The notes beneath the pieces were generated by a model. The model had not been told where the DNA came from, made no database searches, and saw only the letters and a program-made list of their open reading frames with translations. A stretch of DNA of 36,073 nt from Planctomycetota bacterium (lineage in GTDB: Bacteria > Planctomycetota > UBA1135), in NCBI GenBank assembly GCA_027020785.1, contig JALUVI010000159.1, positions 1 to 36,073 of the forward strand, in the 5' to 3' direction. The position numbers and the translations under genes were made by a program. This document shows, piece after piece, positions 25,034 to 33,804 of the stretch; positions within the stretch are counted from its first letter, which is position 1, and each line of letters begins with the position of its first letter.

Positions 25034-26380
25034 TCAGTCGGTGTAGCCCAGGCCCCGGGTCAGGTTCTCGCGGAACAACTCCGACGCATCCTCGGTCGGG
25101 GCCCGCGGCGGCAGCGGCGGCCGGAAGTCCGGAGTCGGAACCCGTTCCGGTTCGGGATGGGCCGCGCGCCATCCGTCGGTCATCAGACCGCGCAACGAAT
25201 GCCCCGGCATCTCCTCGAGCGCGGGCATCCCGAGCAGGTCGCACACCGTCGGCGCCACGTCCAGCAGATGACCGAGACGGCGCTCCTCCGGCGGCAGCAG
25301 GCCGCGGTCCGTCACCGACGGTCCGGACAGGACGAAGACGCCGGGTTCGCCCTCCTTGTGCCCACCGGAGCGCGTCCCCTCGGTGCCGTCGAGGTTGTAG
25401 GCCCTCATGCCGTGGTCGCTGACCAGCAGCACCGTGGTCTCGGGCGGCGTCACCGCCAGGATCTCACCGATCCAGTCGTCGAGCGCCTCGTAGGTCTTGT
25501 CGATGTGCTCGCCGAAGAAGCGGATCTCGCGCGGCCGAATGCGGTAGTGGTACGCGTCCGGCTCGCGGTAGCGCCACCAGAAGTGGCCGGCGACGTCCGG
25601 CGTCCCGAAGTAGACCATCGCGAGGTCGGGCATCTCCTGCTCGAGCAGGTGGACGAAGATGCGCTCGTGCGTGCGGTCGGCATGCCAGGCGAACCGGAAC
25701 AGCCCCTCGGTGTCGACCAGGCGGTGCCACTTCTCGGGCATCAGGCCGAAGCGCGCCACGTACTCGTCCTTCACCGGCCCGTCGAGCGCCCCCTCCCTCA
25801 GGTAGGGCAGGATCTCGTCCTGCAACTCGCGCGGCCACGTCAGCTCGGGCAGCCCGTCGGCCCAGACCCCGCCCTTCCACAGCAGGGTGCCCTGGGCCTG
25901 GGCGGCGTAGCTCGAGACGATGCGCGCCCCGGCGACCGGCTCGGCGGGCCAGGTCACCCACCAACCGACCAGGGCCGTGGACAGCCCCGCGTCCCCGGCC
26001 AGGTTCCACAACGCCGGGACCTTGCGCGTCTCGGAGGTGTAGGGAACCCCACGCTCGGAAGGCTCTCCCGTCTCCGGGTCCATCCCGAAGTGGAGGATGC
26101 CGTGGTCCTCCGGCTGCCGCCCCGTGGCGACGGTGGTCCAGAGCATGGGCGAACGCGTCGGGATCTCGGTCTCGAGCACGCCACCGACCCCGTCCTCGAG
26201 CAGCCGCGCGAGGTTCGGCATGCGGCCGGCCTCGAGCAGCGGCTCGGCGACGCTCCACTCCATGCCGTCCACCCCCAGGACCAGGACCGGAGGGCGCGCC
26301 TCCCGCGCCTCGCGGCCGCAGGCGGCGAGGACCAGGCCGAGGGCCAGCGTCAGGATCCGAAACGGGGCGGGACGATGCAC
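25034..26380 (-). CDS. Alkaline phosphatase superfamily lipoprotein, tandem paralog of the 23650-25029 gene
   Basis: MHRPAPFRILTLALGLVLAACGRE lipobox; VLGVDGMEWSVAEPLLEAGRMPNLARLLEDGVGGVLETEIPTRSPMLWTTVATGRQPEDHGILHF...LLVSDHGMRAYNLDGTEGTRSGGHKEGEPGVFVLSG; ends LTRGLGYTD. Confidence 0.92.
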   Translation of the reverse strand: MHRPAPFRILTLALGLVLAACGREAREARPPVLVLGVDGMEWSVAEPLLEAGRMPNLARLLEDGVGGVLETEIPTRSPMLWTTVATGRQPEDHGILHFGMDPETGEPSERGVPYTSETRKVPALWNLAGDAGLSTALVGWWVTWPAEPVAGARIVSSYAAQAQGTLLWKGGVWADGLPELTWPRELQDEILPYLREGALDGPVKDEYVARFGLMPEKWHRLVDTEGLFRFAWHADRTHERIFVHLLEQEMPDLAMVYFGTPDVAGHFWWRYREPDAYHYRIRPREIRFFGEHIDKTYEALDDWIGEILAVTPPETTVLLVSDHGMRAYNLDGTEGTRSGGHKEGEPGVFVLSGPSVTDRGLLPPEERRLGHLLDVAPTVCDLLGMPALEEMPGHSLRGLMTDGWRAAHPEPERVPTPDFRPPLPPRAPTEDASELFRENLTRGLGYTD

Positions 26381-26460
26381 GACGGACGCTCCATCCTACC
26401 CTTGGGACGCCGGAGAGGCCGCCTCCATTCCCTCCACCCGCGGATGCAGGGGGTCCGCAG

Positions 26461-28740
26461 TCACGCCGCGATCCGCTGCGGCGCCGGCCGGCGCAGCCGC
26501 CGCTCGACCCAGAAGGCGAGGTAGGCCGCGACCCAGAGGACCAACGCGAGCAGGTCGCCGCGCGCGGAGTCGGCTCCGGCCGGCCCCGCCGTCACCATGC
26601 CGCCGCACCCCCCGCCGCCGGGCAGACTGGCCCCGCTGCCGCCGAAGCTGGACGAGCCGCTGACGACGAATCCGCTGGCCACGGCGCCCTGACCGGTATC
26701 GGTCACCGCGACCACGCCGACCGTACCGATCTTCGCCAGCTTCGGGGTCAGGGTGCGCAGCCGACCCGACCCCTGGACCTCCACGCTCGGCGCCGCCGTG
26801 CCGCCGAGGGCGCTGACGGGGTCGGCGCCGAAGCGCACCTCGACCACGCGGTCCAGGTTCTGCCCGAACAGCTCCACGGTCACGCCGCCGTCCTGCGAAG
26901 CGCTCGACGGGGTGAAGCTCGTGATCTTCGGATCGGGAGACGAGACGAATGTGAACGCCTTCTCCACCACCGTGTCCGGCATGCCCGGGTTGCGCAGGAC
27001 CAGGTCCACCTTGCCGGCGTCGTGCGGCGAAGTCGTCACCCGCAACACCTTCGACGACAGGTACTCCACCGCGAGCGGCAACCCGTCCATCAGCACCTGG
27101 ACGTCGGTCGAGAAGGCGTCGCCCGCGATCAGGACCTCGGTGCCGCCGCCGACGTTCCCGGCCTTGGGGAAGAGCTGCCCGAACACGGGCTGCGCCGTGA
27201 AGGTGAAACCGTCGGCCAGCTCGTCGTGCTGGCCGTCGGGGTTGTGAACCGCGACGTCCACCACCCCGGGCGCGGCCGCGGGCGTGGTCGCCACCACCGT
27301 GGTCGAGTCCACGAAGGTGGTGGAGGCGGCCTCGATCCCGCCGAACAACACCCAGCATCCCGCCTGGAAGCCGGTGCCGCTCACGGTGACCGTATCGCCG
27401 CCGGCGGCGTTGCCCTCGCCGACGTCCACCCCCTGAACCACCGGCTTCTGGGCCACCACCTCGACGAGGCCGCTCGCAGCCTCCCACTCCCCTCCGGGGC
27501 CGGTGACGAACACGTCGTAGGTGCCGAATGGAGCGCCCGAGGCGACCGTGACCAGACCGCGCACCCAAGTCCCGCCGCTCTGGACCGAAGTGAAGGTCAG
27601 GTAGGGGCTCTTCGAAGTCAACCCCATCTGCCCCGAGGAGAACCCCGAGCCATAGACGTTGACGTACTGCGATTGACCGCGCCGCAGGATCAGCGGCGAG
27701 CTGGTGGTCTCGACCAGCGGCCGGTCGCCGGCGACCGTCACCTCGCCGACGTCGAGGGTCTGCCCCGAGGCGAGGACGACCGAGGTCGGGCTGGAGAAAC
27801 CGCCGAGGAAGGCCGGCGCGAAGTCGGTCTGCACCGTCCCGTTCCCGGTCAGGTTGTCCGAGTCCATCCCCCCCTCGAGGGGCGCCGCGTAGAGCAGGTA
27901 GCTGCCGGCGGGCAGGCCCTTGATCTGGAAGTTGCCCCCGGTCGAGGAAAGCGCGTTGCCGGCGACGCGCCCGTCCGCCGCGCGCAAGGCGTGGACCACG
28001 GCCCCGACCACGGCGCTGCCGTCGCTCCGACGCACCACGCCGGTCAACTTGGCCTGGCCCGCCCGCGCCGCCACCGCGACCGCACCGGCCTGGTCGTCGG
28101 CGGACAGGCTGCGGTGCAGCCACTGGTTCTGCGCCACGTAGGGCCACATGCTGGCGGCGATGCTCGGCGAGTGGTCGAGCCCGATGAAGTGCCCGATCTC
28201 GTGGGTCAGGACGTCCTGGACGTCGAAGGTCCCGAGCGAGCCGTCCACCGACCACGCGTAGTCACGGCCGTTGAAGATGACGTCGGCGTCCAGGATGCGC
28301 CCCCCCGAGTCGTACGAGATCGGGGTCAGCGCCACGATGCCGGCGCCCTGCGGGAAGTAGCCGGTGGATCCGTCCTCGTCCCACATCACGACGTGCGTGC
28401 CGGCCCCGGGACTGGGGTTCACGACGTCGGCGCCGCGCACGAAGTCCACCTTCGAGCCGGCGACTCCGGCCCACTGCTCGAAGGCCTTCTCGATGGCGGC
28501 GACGTGGGCGCCCTCGGGCAGGTCGCTCGAGCCCTCCGCCGCGATCCGGTACTCGACGGTGGGGTTCTGCCACGCCAGCGACTTCCCGTCGATCACGATG
28601 CGCACGTAGCCGTGCAGGGCGGGGACGCCGGCGAGGCCGAGGACCACGCCCACCGCCAGCGCGGTCAGGGCGTGGCCGATGCGGCGACGGCGGTCAGCGG
28701 CCGGCCTGGACTTCCTGGAGGATGCGGGCGACGAAGGCAT
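26461..28740 (-). CDS. Matrixin-type zinc metalloprotease with IPT/TIG repeats and a C-terminal sorting/anchor tag
   Basis: DVQDVLTHEIGHFIGLDHSPSIAASMWP (HExGHxxGLxH + Met-turn); repeated VVQGVDVGEGNAAGGDTVTVSGTGFQAGCWVLFGG and PVFGQLFPKAGNVGGGTEVLIAGDAFSTDVQVLMDG TIG units; C-term PGGGGCGGMVTAGPAG..LLALVLWVAAYLAFWVERRLRRP. Start could be 28770, 28740 or further downstream. Confidence 0.85.
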   Translation of the reverse strand: MPSSPASSRKSRPAADRRRRIGHALTALAVGVVLGLAGVPALHGYVRIVIDGKSLAWQNPTVEYRIAAEGSSDLPEGAHVAAIEKAFEQWAGVAGSKVDFVRGADVVNPSPGAGTHVVMWDEDGSTGYFPQGAGIVALTPISYDSGGRILDADVIFNGRDYAWSVDGSLGTFDVQDVLTHEIGHFIGLDHSPSIAASMWPYVAQNQWLHRSLSADDQAGAVAVAARAGQAKLTGVVRRSDGSAVVGAVVHALRAADGRVAGNALSSTGGNFQIKGLPAGSYLLYAAPLEGGMDSDNLTGNGTVQTDFAPAFLGGFSSPTSVVLASGQTLDVGEVTVAGDRPLVETTSSPLILRRGQSQYVNVYGSGFSSGQMGLTSKSPYLTFTSVQSGGTWVRGLVTVASGAPFGTYDVFVTGPGGEWEAASGLVEVVAQKPVVQGVDVGEGNAAGGDTVTVSGTGFQAGCWVLFGGIEAASTTFVDSTTVVATTPAAAPGVVDVAVHNPDGQHDELADGFTFTAQPVFGQLFPKAGNVGGGTEVLIAGDAFSTDVQVLMDGLPLAVEYLSSKVLRVTTSPHDAGKVDLVLRNPGMPDTVVEKAFTFVSSPDPKITSFTPSSASQDGGVTVELFGQNLDRVVEVRFGADPVSALGGTAAPSVEVQGSGRLRTLTPKLAKIGTVGVVAVTDTGQGAVASGFVVSGSSSFGGSGASLPGGGGCGGMVTAGPAGADSARGDLLALVLWVAAYLAFWVERRLRRPAPQRIAA

Positions 28741-29221
28741 CGTGGTCGAGTACGGAAGTTGCCGCACCACCCACCCCGTCGCGGACCACGGCGGCGCCCT
28801 GCGCCTCCTGGACCACCCGGAACGCTCCTTCGGCGAGACCGACCGGCATCCGCCAACCGAGCTCGTTCGGGGCCGAAAGGAAGAGGATGGCGCGCTCGCC
28901 CTCGTCGAGGCGCGGCAGGCCGGGGATCAACAGGCCGCGTCCCGCGACCTCTCCCCCGGGCATGCGCAGCTCGGTGATGGACGACATCGCGCCTTTCATC
29001 GGCAGGACGGTCGCCAGGCTGTAGCGGGTCTCGATGCGCCCGTCGGGCAGGAGGACCGAGACCCGGTCCAGCACCTCGACCTCGCACACCGTCTCGGCGC
29101 GCGACACGAGGTCGGCGAGGTCGGCCTCGCCGAGGACCGTGGAAGAAGAGGCCTCCAGCCGTCCCGTGGCGAACAGGACGAGCGGGATGCCGAGGAGACC
29201 TGCCAGGATGGGGACTCGCAT
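28694..29221 (-). CDS. Small secreted protein of unknown function preceding the metalloprotease
   Basis: MRVPILAGLLGIPLVLFATGRLEASSSTVLGEADLADLVSRAETVCEVEVLDRVSVLLPDGRIETRYSLATVLPMKG...; signal peptide, same strand, overlaps the metalloprotease start. Confidence 0.8.
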   Translation of the reverse strand: MRVPILAGLLGIPLVLFATGRLEASSSTVLGEADLADLVSRAETVCEVEVLDRVSVLLPDGRIETRYSLATVLPMKGAMSSITELRMPGGEVAGRGLLIPGLPRLDEGERAILFLSAPNELGWRMPVGLAEGAFRVVQEAQGAAVVRDGVGGAATSVLDHDAFVARILQEVQAGR

Positions 29222-29275
29222 GTCGCCCCCTTGGCGGACGGCCCGGGCCCGGGCTCCAGGGGAAAATCGGATTTC

Positions 29276-31279
29276 CTATCCGCCCCCGGCGTCGGCTCCG
29301 CCCACGTAGCCGGCCTGGTCCAGGGCGCGCATCGCGGCCTCGCCCCCGGCCTGTCCGGCCCGCTCCACCCGCGGCGGCCGCTTCGCGTAGCGCCGGACCA
29401 GCTCCGCCAGGCGCTCGAGGACCCCGGGGTCGTCGGCCAGGTCCCGGCGCTCGCCGGGGTCCCGCGCCAGGTCGAAGACGCGCACCCGCTCGGGCCCGGG
29501 CCCGTAGAGGAACTTCCAGTCGTCGTCGCGGACCGCCCACTCCGCATCCCAGGGCGCATCGCTCTTCAAGAGGTTCTCGCTGAACGCCGGGCGCGGCTCG
29601 AGGGCGGCCGCCAGGTTCCGCCCCGGCATCCGGTCCTCCGGGCGTTCGGCCGGCGGCGGCGCCAGCCCCGCCGCCGCCAGCAGGGTCGGCGCCAGGTCCA
29701 CGTGGGCGACGACCGCGTCCTCGACCGTGCCCGGGGCGCGCCCCTTCAGCCCCTGGATCACCAACGGCACTGCGAGCAGCTCCTGCCACAGCGCGTGGCC
29801 GTGCTCGATGCCGCCGTGCTCGAAGAACTCCTCGCCGTGGTCCGAGGTCAGGACGATCACCCGCCCCCGCGGCGGCGGCGGCCCGAGGCCGTCCAGCAGC
29901 CGCACCAGAGCCCGGTCCACCCGCCGGGCCTCGGCCGCATAGGCGCGATGCAGCAGCGCCTGGCCCTCGTCGCTGCGCCAGAAGGGATCGGCCCGGAACA
30001 GGTCGGCGTCGCCCCGCTCGAGCTCCATCCGCCGCCGCCACGGAACTCCGGACAACTCTTCGGCGTGACGATACGGGAAGTGGACGTCGTAGAACTGCAG
30101 CCACAGGAACAACGGATGGTCCTCCCGCCGCGCGGCGACCACCTGGAGCGCCTCGTCCACCAGGTCGTCGGCGGTGCGGAACGGGCGACGTCCGGTCAGG
30201 CCGAGCGCAGTGGCGACGTGGGCCAGGAACGGCCGCGCCTCGTGCGTCTTGCGGGTCCGCGGCAGCGCCCAGCGCGTCATCGAATCGTCCGACCGCCACA
30301 CGCGGAACCCGCGATGGAAGCCGAAGGCCTCGCCGCAGACCGAATTGTGGATCAGGCCCGCCGTGTCGTAGCCGGCGCGGGACAGGAGTTCGGCGAGCAC
30401 CGGCGTCTCGTCGGAGAGGCCGACGTACTTCCAGCCCGGTCCGCTGCCGGCGCCGTGCGACCACGGCGGCAGGCCGGTCATCACCGTCGCCATGGACGGC
30501 AGCGTCCACGGCCCGGCGGCCTGGACCCGCGGGAACTCGACGCCGGACTCCGCCAGCCGACGGTACGACGCGAGCGACCGGGCGGTGTCGGCGCGGAGGG
30601 TGTCCACGCACAGGAGGACGACGTCGGGACGCCCTTCGCCCGCGGGCGGCGCCGCGTCGTCCCAGGACACGTCGAGGGGACGGACCGGCAAGCCGCCGAA
30701 GACGAACCCCACCGCGACCAGGAGGACGCTCGTGACCCGCCGCCGGGCGAAACCGACGAAGACGGCGTAGCCGCCGAGGACGCCGAGCAGGGTGACGAGC
30801 GGCGGGAGCGCCCCCTGGAGCAGCCACCAACCCAGCAGCGTCGCCAGGGACAGGAACACGGCGCCGCGCCACGCCGGGGCCGCCGGCGTCCCGCCGCGCC
30901 AGGCCTGGACCGCACACACCGTCGCAGGCAGGAGCAGAGCGGCCAGGAAGGCGATGGGCCCGAGGATCGGGCGCTCCATCGCCGCCGGCGCGTAGAGGAC
31001 GCCGGCGGCGGTCACCCCGAGCGGGAGGGTGGATGCCGCGCCGAGGAGGGCGCGCCACGGGCGGGCCGGCAGGAACCGGCGCAGCCCGAGCACGCTCCAG
31101 GTCGGCAGGAGGGCGATGGCGACCAACCCGGCGAGGGACAGCACCAGGTCGCGCGGCGCCTGCGGGTCGCTGGTCAGCCGCGCCAGCCACGCTTCGCAGA
31201 CCCAGAGGAAGAGCGCCAGTCGCAGCGTCGCGCCCGGCACGAAGGCGGCGGGGTCGGCGGCCTCGGAGCGATCAGGCAT
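29276..31279 (-). CDS. Membrane sulfatase-like hydrolase/phosphotransferase (AP superfamily) with N-terminal TM domain
   Basis: N-terminal TM segments, then DVVLLCVDTLRADTARSLASYRRLAESGVEFPRVQAAGPWTLPSMATVMTGLPPWSHG...VIVLTSDHGEEFFEHGGIEHGHALWQELLAVPLVI; start chosen at ATG 31279. Confidence 0.9.
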   Translation of the reverse strand: MPDRSEAADPAAFVPGATLRLALFLWVCEAWLARLTSDPQAPRDLVLSLAGLVAIALLPTWSVLGLRRFLPARPWRALLGAASTLPLGVTAAGVLYAPAAMERPILGPIAFLAALLLPATVCAVQAWRGGTPAAPAWRGAVFLSLATLLGWWLLQGALPPLVTLLGVLGGYAVFVGFARRRVTSVLLVAVGFVFGGLPVRPLDVSWDDAAPPAGEGRPDVVLLCVDTLRADTARSLASYRRLAESGVEFPRVQAAGPWTLPSMATVMTGLPPWSHGAGSGPGWKYVGLSDETPVLAELLSRAGYDTAGLIHNSVCGEAFGFHRGFRVWRSDDSMTRWALPRTRKTHEARPFLAHVATALGLTGRRPFRTADDLVDEALQVVAARREDHPLFLWLQFYDVHFPYRHAEELSGVPWRRRMELERGDADLFRADPFWRSDEGQALLHRAYAAEARRVDRALVRLLDGLGPPPPRGRVIVLTSDHGEEFFEHGGIEHGHALWQELLAVPLVIQGLKGRAPGTVEDAVVAHVDLAPTLLAAAGLAPPPAERPEDRMPGRNLAAALEPRPAFSENLLKSDAPWDAEWAVRDDDWKFLYGPGPERVRVFDLARDPGERRDLADDPGVLERLAELVRRYAKRPPRVERAGQAGGEAAMRALDQAGYVGGADAGGG

Positions 31280-31814
31280 CTCGGATCTCGCTGCGTGCGG
31301 CCTGGACGGCGCGCTCGAGCTGGGCAGCGGCCCGGGGCAACTCGGCACGAGCGTCCTCGAGGTAGCCGTCCGCCGCCATGCTGCGGGCCCGCGCCGTCAG
31401 GCGCTCGGCCGCGGCGAAGCCGTCCCAGATGCGTGAGAAGACGCCGGCTCCGAGGACACGGAAGTACTCCTCGCTGTGGTTGCCGAGCTCGGCGAAGCGG
31501 ACCAGGAGTTCGTCGAGCTCGTGGACCAGGTGGTCGCGGCTCCACTCGCCCGCTGCGGCCTCGGCGTGGCGCAGCTCCTGGAGGATGGCCTCCATGTGCG
31601 CGGTCAGGGCGCCGAGGTCGAGCTCGCCGCCGCGCCCCTCGGCGCGACGGCGGCGATGCCGCGCGCGCAGCACCGCGCCGCCGGCGACGGTCGCGGCGAG
31701 CCCTCCGAGGTAGAGCGGCCAGGCCGCCCCTTGCGGCGGGTCGGAGAAGCCGGCGCCGCCGAGCACCGCGAGGCAGAAACCGGCGAGGAACAAGAGGCGG
31801 GCGAGGAGGTCCAT
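31272..31814 (-). CDS. Small membrane protein with two N-terminal TM helices and a helical cytoplasmic domain, unknown function
   Basis: MDLLARLLFLAGFCLAVLGGAGFSDPPQGAAWPLYLGGLAATVAGGAVLRARHRRRRAEG...; abuts the OPT stop codon and overlaps the sulfatase-like start. Confidence 0.75.
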   Translation of the reverse strand: MDLLARLLFLAGFCLAVLGGAGFSDPPQGAAWPLYLGGLAATVAGGAVLRARHRRRRAEGRGGELDLGALTAHMEAILQELRHAEAAAGEWSRDHLVHELDELLVRFAELGNHSEEYFRVLGAGVFSRIWDGFAAAERLTARARSMAADGYLEDARAELPRAAAQLERAVQAARSEIRDA

Positions 31815-33766
31815 CAGAACGAACTCGCGACCTGGTAGACCGCGAACAGCACGTTGACGAGGGCGTCGCCCACGATGAGCCCGGCGGCGACGGGAACGCC
31901 GACGTTCTCGATCCACTTCTCGCCCTTCAGCCGCTGGGCGAGGAGGGCGAGCAGGCCGCCGATGCCGAAGACGGCCATGTACTCGAAGGGCAGGTACAGC
32001 GAGAGACCGACCATCACCCCGATGCCGGGCGAGACCAGCACCGAGACCAGGAGGCCGAGCAACGCTCCGGCGAGGTACTTGCCGAGCGGGACGTCGCCGG
32101 ACTGGACGATCTGGATGGCCGCCTCGAGGGCGCTGGCCTGCGGCGCGCCGAGCTCGGGCGTCCCCTTGGGCAGGGTGTCGGGGCTGCCGCCCAGCGCGAC
32201 GTGGTGCTCCAGGGCGACGCCGCCGGCGGCGACCGCACGCTCGTGGAGGATCCTCGCCTGCTCGGGCCCGAAACCGTAGGCCTTCCACAGGACCACCACG
32301 GTGGCCAGTGCGATGGCGGGGCCGATCCAGCACGTCAACAACTGGGCGAGTTGCTGGCGGATGGGGCGCGAACCGACCAGGTAGCCGGTCTTCAGGTCGG
32401 CCATCATGTCGGCGCACATGGAGGTGGCGACGCAGATGGCGGCGCCGATGGTGACGGCGGGCACGATCATCTCGCGGCCGGTGCCGAGGATGCCCATCAT
32501 GATCGCGATGGCGATGAGGGCGAGCCCGGACAGCGGCGACCAATCGGTGCGTCCGGTGGTCTGGGCGACGACCAAGCCGGCCACCCACAGCCACACGGCT
32601 CCGGCGAGGGTGGCGAGCAGGGCCTTCACCACCCCGACCTCGCCCCCGCCGGCGACGAGGGTGGCGACGAACAACATCACCAGACCGACGACGGTGCCGA
32701 GGTTCAGGACCGAGACCGGCAGTTCCTCGCGCTCGCCGTCGCCGCCACCGCCGGAGCGGATGCTCGCCAGCGCGGCCTTCAACGCCGGAGCCGCGACCAG
32801 GATGCCGGCCACCGCACCGCCGAGGATGAGCCCGATGCCGAGGTGGCGGCTGGTGAAGTGGGCGAAGGCGCCGAAGAAGGCCTGGGCCGGAGCGCCGTGG
32901 GGCAGGGCCGTGAGGTCGCCCGAGGCCAGCCCCTCAGCCCCCTCCGGCAGGTGCTCCGGCAGCCAGCCGAGGAGGATCGCGGCCGGGATCAGGAACCAGT
33001 AGTTCAGGAGCGTGCCGTAGAGGACGACCAGGCCGCCCCGCCCGGCGATGAAGCCGGCGCCGAGGGACAGCAGGCTGACGGCGAGCCAGAAGTTGAACGA
33101 CGCCGGCACGTGGAGGAAGGCGCCGAGGTCGAACTCGGCGGGCAGGACCGGCACCTTCGGCACGGTGCCGTCGGGCATCGGGGCGGCGCCGGGGGCGGGG
33201 ACGAGACGGGCCTGGGTCAGGAAGGTCACCAGCCCCGACACCACGATGCCGCCGATGAGGAGCAGCGACTTCTGCAGCCCGGCGCCGGGCGCGCGCAGGA
33301 TGGCGGCGACGGCCGTGCCCTCCGGGAAGCGCAGCCGCTCGTACTCGATGATCTGCTTGCGCAGCGGGACGATCAGGACGACGCCGAGCAGCGCACCGCC
33401 GACCGAGGCCAGGAGCAGCGAGCTGAAGTGGATGTCCTGCTCCAGGCCGAGCAGGAAGAGCACCGGCACCGTGAAGATGATGCCGGCGTTGACGGTGTTG
33501 ACCCCGCTGGCCACGGTCTGGAAGACGTTGACCTCGAGGATGGTCCCCCGGCGCAGCAGACCGCGCAGGATGCCGAAGCCGAGGACGGCGGCGACCGCGC
33601 TGCCGACGATGGTGAAGCCGATCTGGAGGCCGGCGAAGACGATGCCCATGTTGAGCACCGCGCCGAGGAGGACGCCGCCGACGACGGCGGCCGGAGTCAG
33701 CTCGCGGTAGGCGCCCCGTCGGGAGGGGCCGGGGTCGGGATCGCGTTGGAAGGCGCGGTCGGACAC
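31814..33766 (-). CDS. OPT-family oligopeptide/metal-chelate transporter
   Basis: ELTPAAVVGGVLLGAVLNMGIVFAGLQIGFTIVGSAVAAVLGFG...LRFPEGTAVAAILRAPGAG...MCADMMADLKTGYLVGSRPIRQQ; 650 aa polytopic. Confidence 0.92.
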   Translation of the reverse strand: MSDRAFQRDPDPGPSRRGAYRELTPAAVVGGVLLGAVLNMGIVFAGLQIGFTIVGSAVAAVLGFGILRGLLRRGTILEVNVFQTVASGVNTVNAGIIFTVPVLFLLGLEQDIHFSSLLLASVGGALLGVVLIVPLRKQIIEYERLRFPEGTAVAAILRAPGAGLQKSLLLIGGIVVSGLVTFLTQARLVPAPGAAPMPDGTVPKVPVLPAEFDLGAFLHVPASFNFWLAVSLLSLGAGFIAGRGGLVVLYGTLLNYWFLIPAAILLGWLPEHLPEGAEGLASGDLTALPHGAPAQAFFGAFAHFTSRHLGIGLILGGAVAGILVAAPALKAALASIRSGGGGDGEREELPVSVLNLGTVVGLVMLFVATLVAGGGEVGVVKALLATLAGAVWLWVAGLVVAQTTGRTDWSPLSGLALIAIAIMMGILGTGREMIVPAVTIGAAICVATSMCADMMADLKTGYLVGSRPIRQQLAQLLTCWIGPAIALATVVVLWKAYGFGPEQARILHERAVAAGGVALEHHVALGGSPDTLPKGTPELGAPQASALEAAIQIVQSGDVPLGKYLAGALLGLLVSVLVSPGIGVMVGLSLYLPFEYMAVFGIGGLLALLAQRLKGEKWIENVGVPVAAGLIVGDALVNVLFAVYQVASSF

Positions 33767-33804
33767 GCCGCTAGTGTAGGAGCGCCCCGAGGCCGTCGAG
33801 CGAA

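Noticed and set aside
26396-28255. 619 aa minus-strand ORF overlapping the metalloprotease
   Set aside because: Out-of-frame translation, Arg/Gly-rich without motifs; the 26461-28770 frame contains HEIGHFIGLDH and TIG domains.
29241-29254. 14-nt perfect palindrome GCCCGGGCCCGGGC
   Set aside because: Short and entirely G/C in a GC-rich region; could be chance, no U-tract for a terminator.
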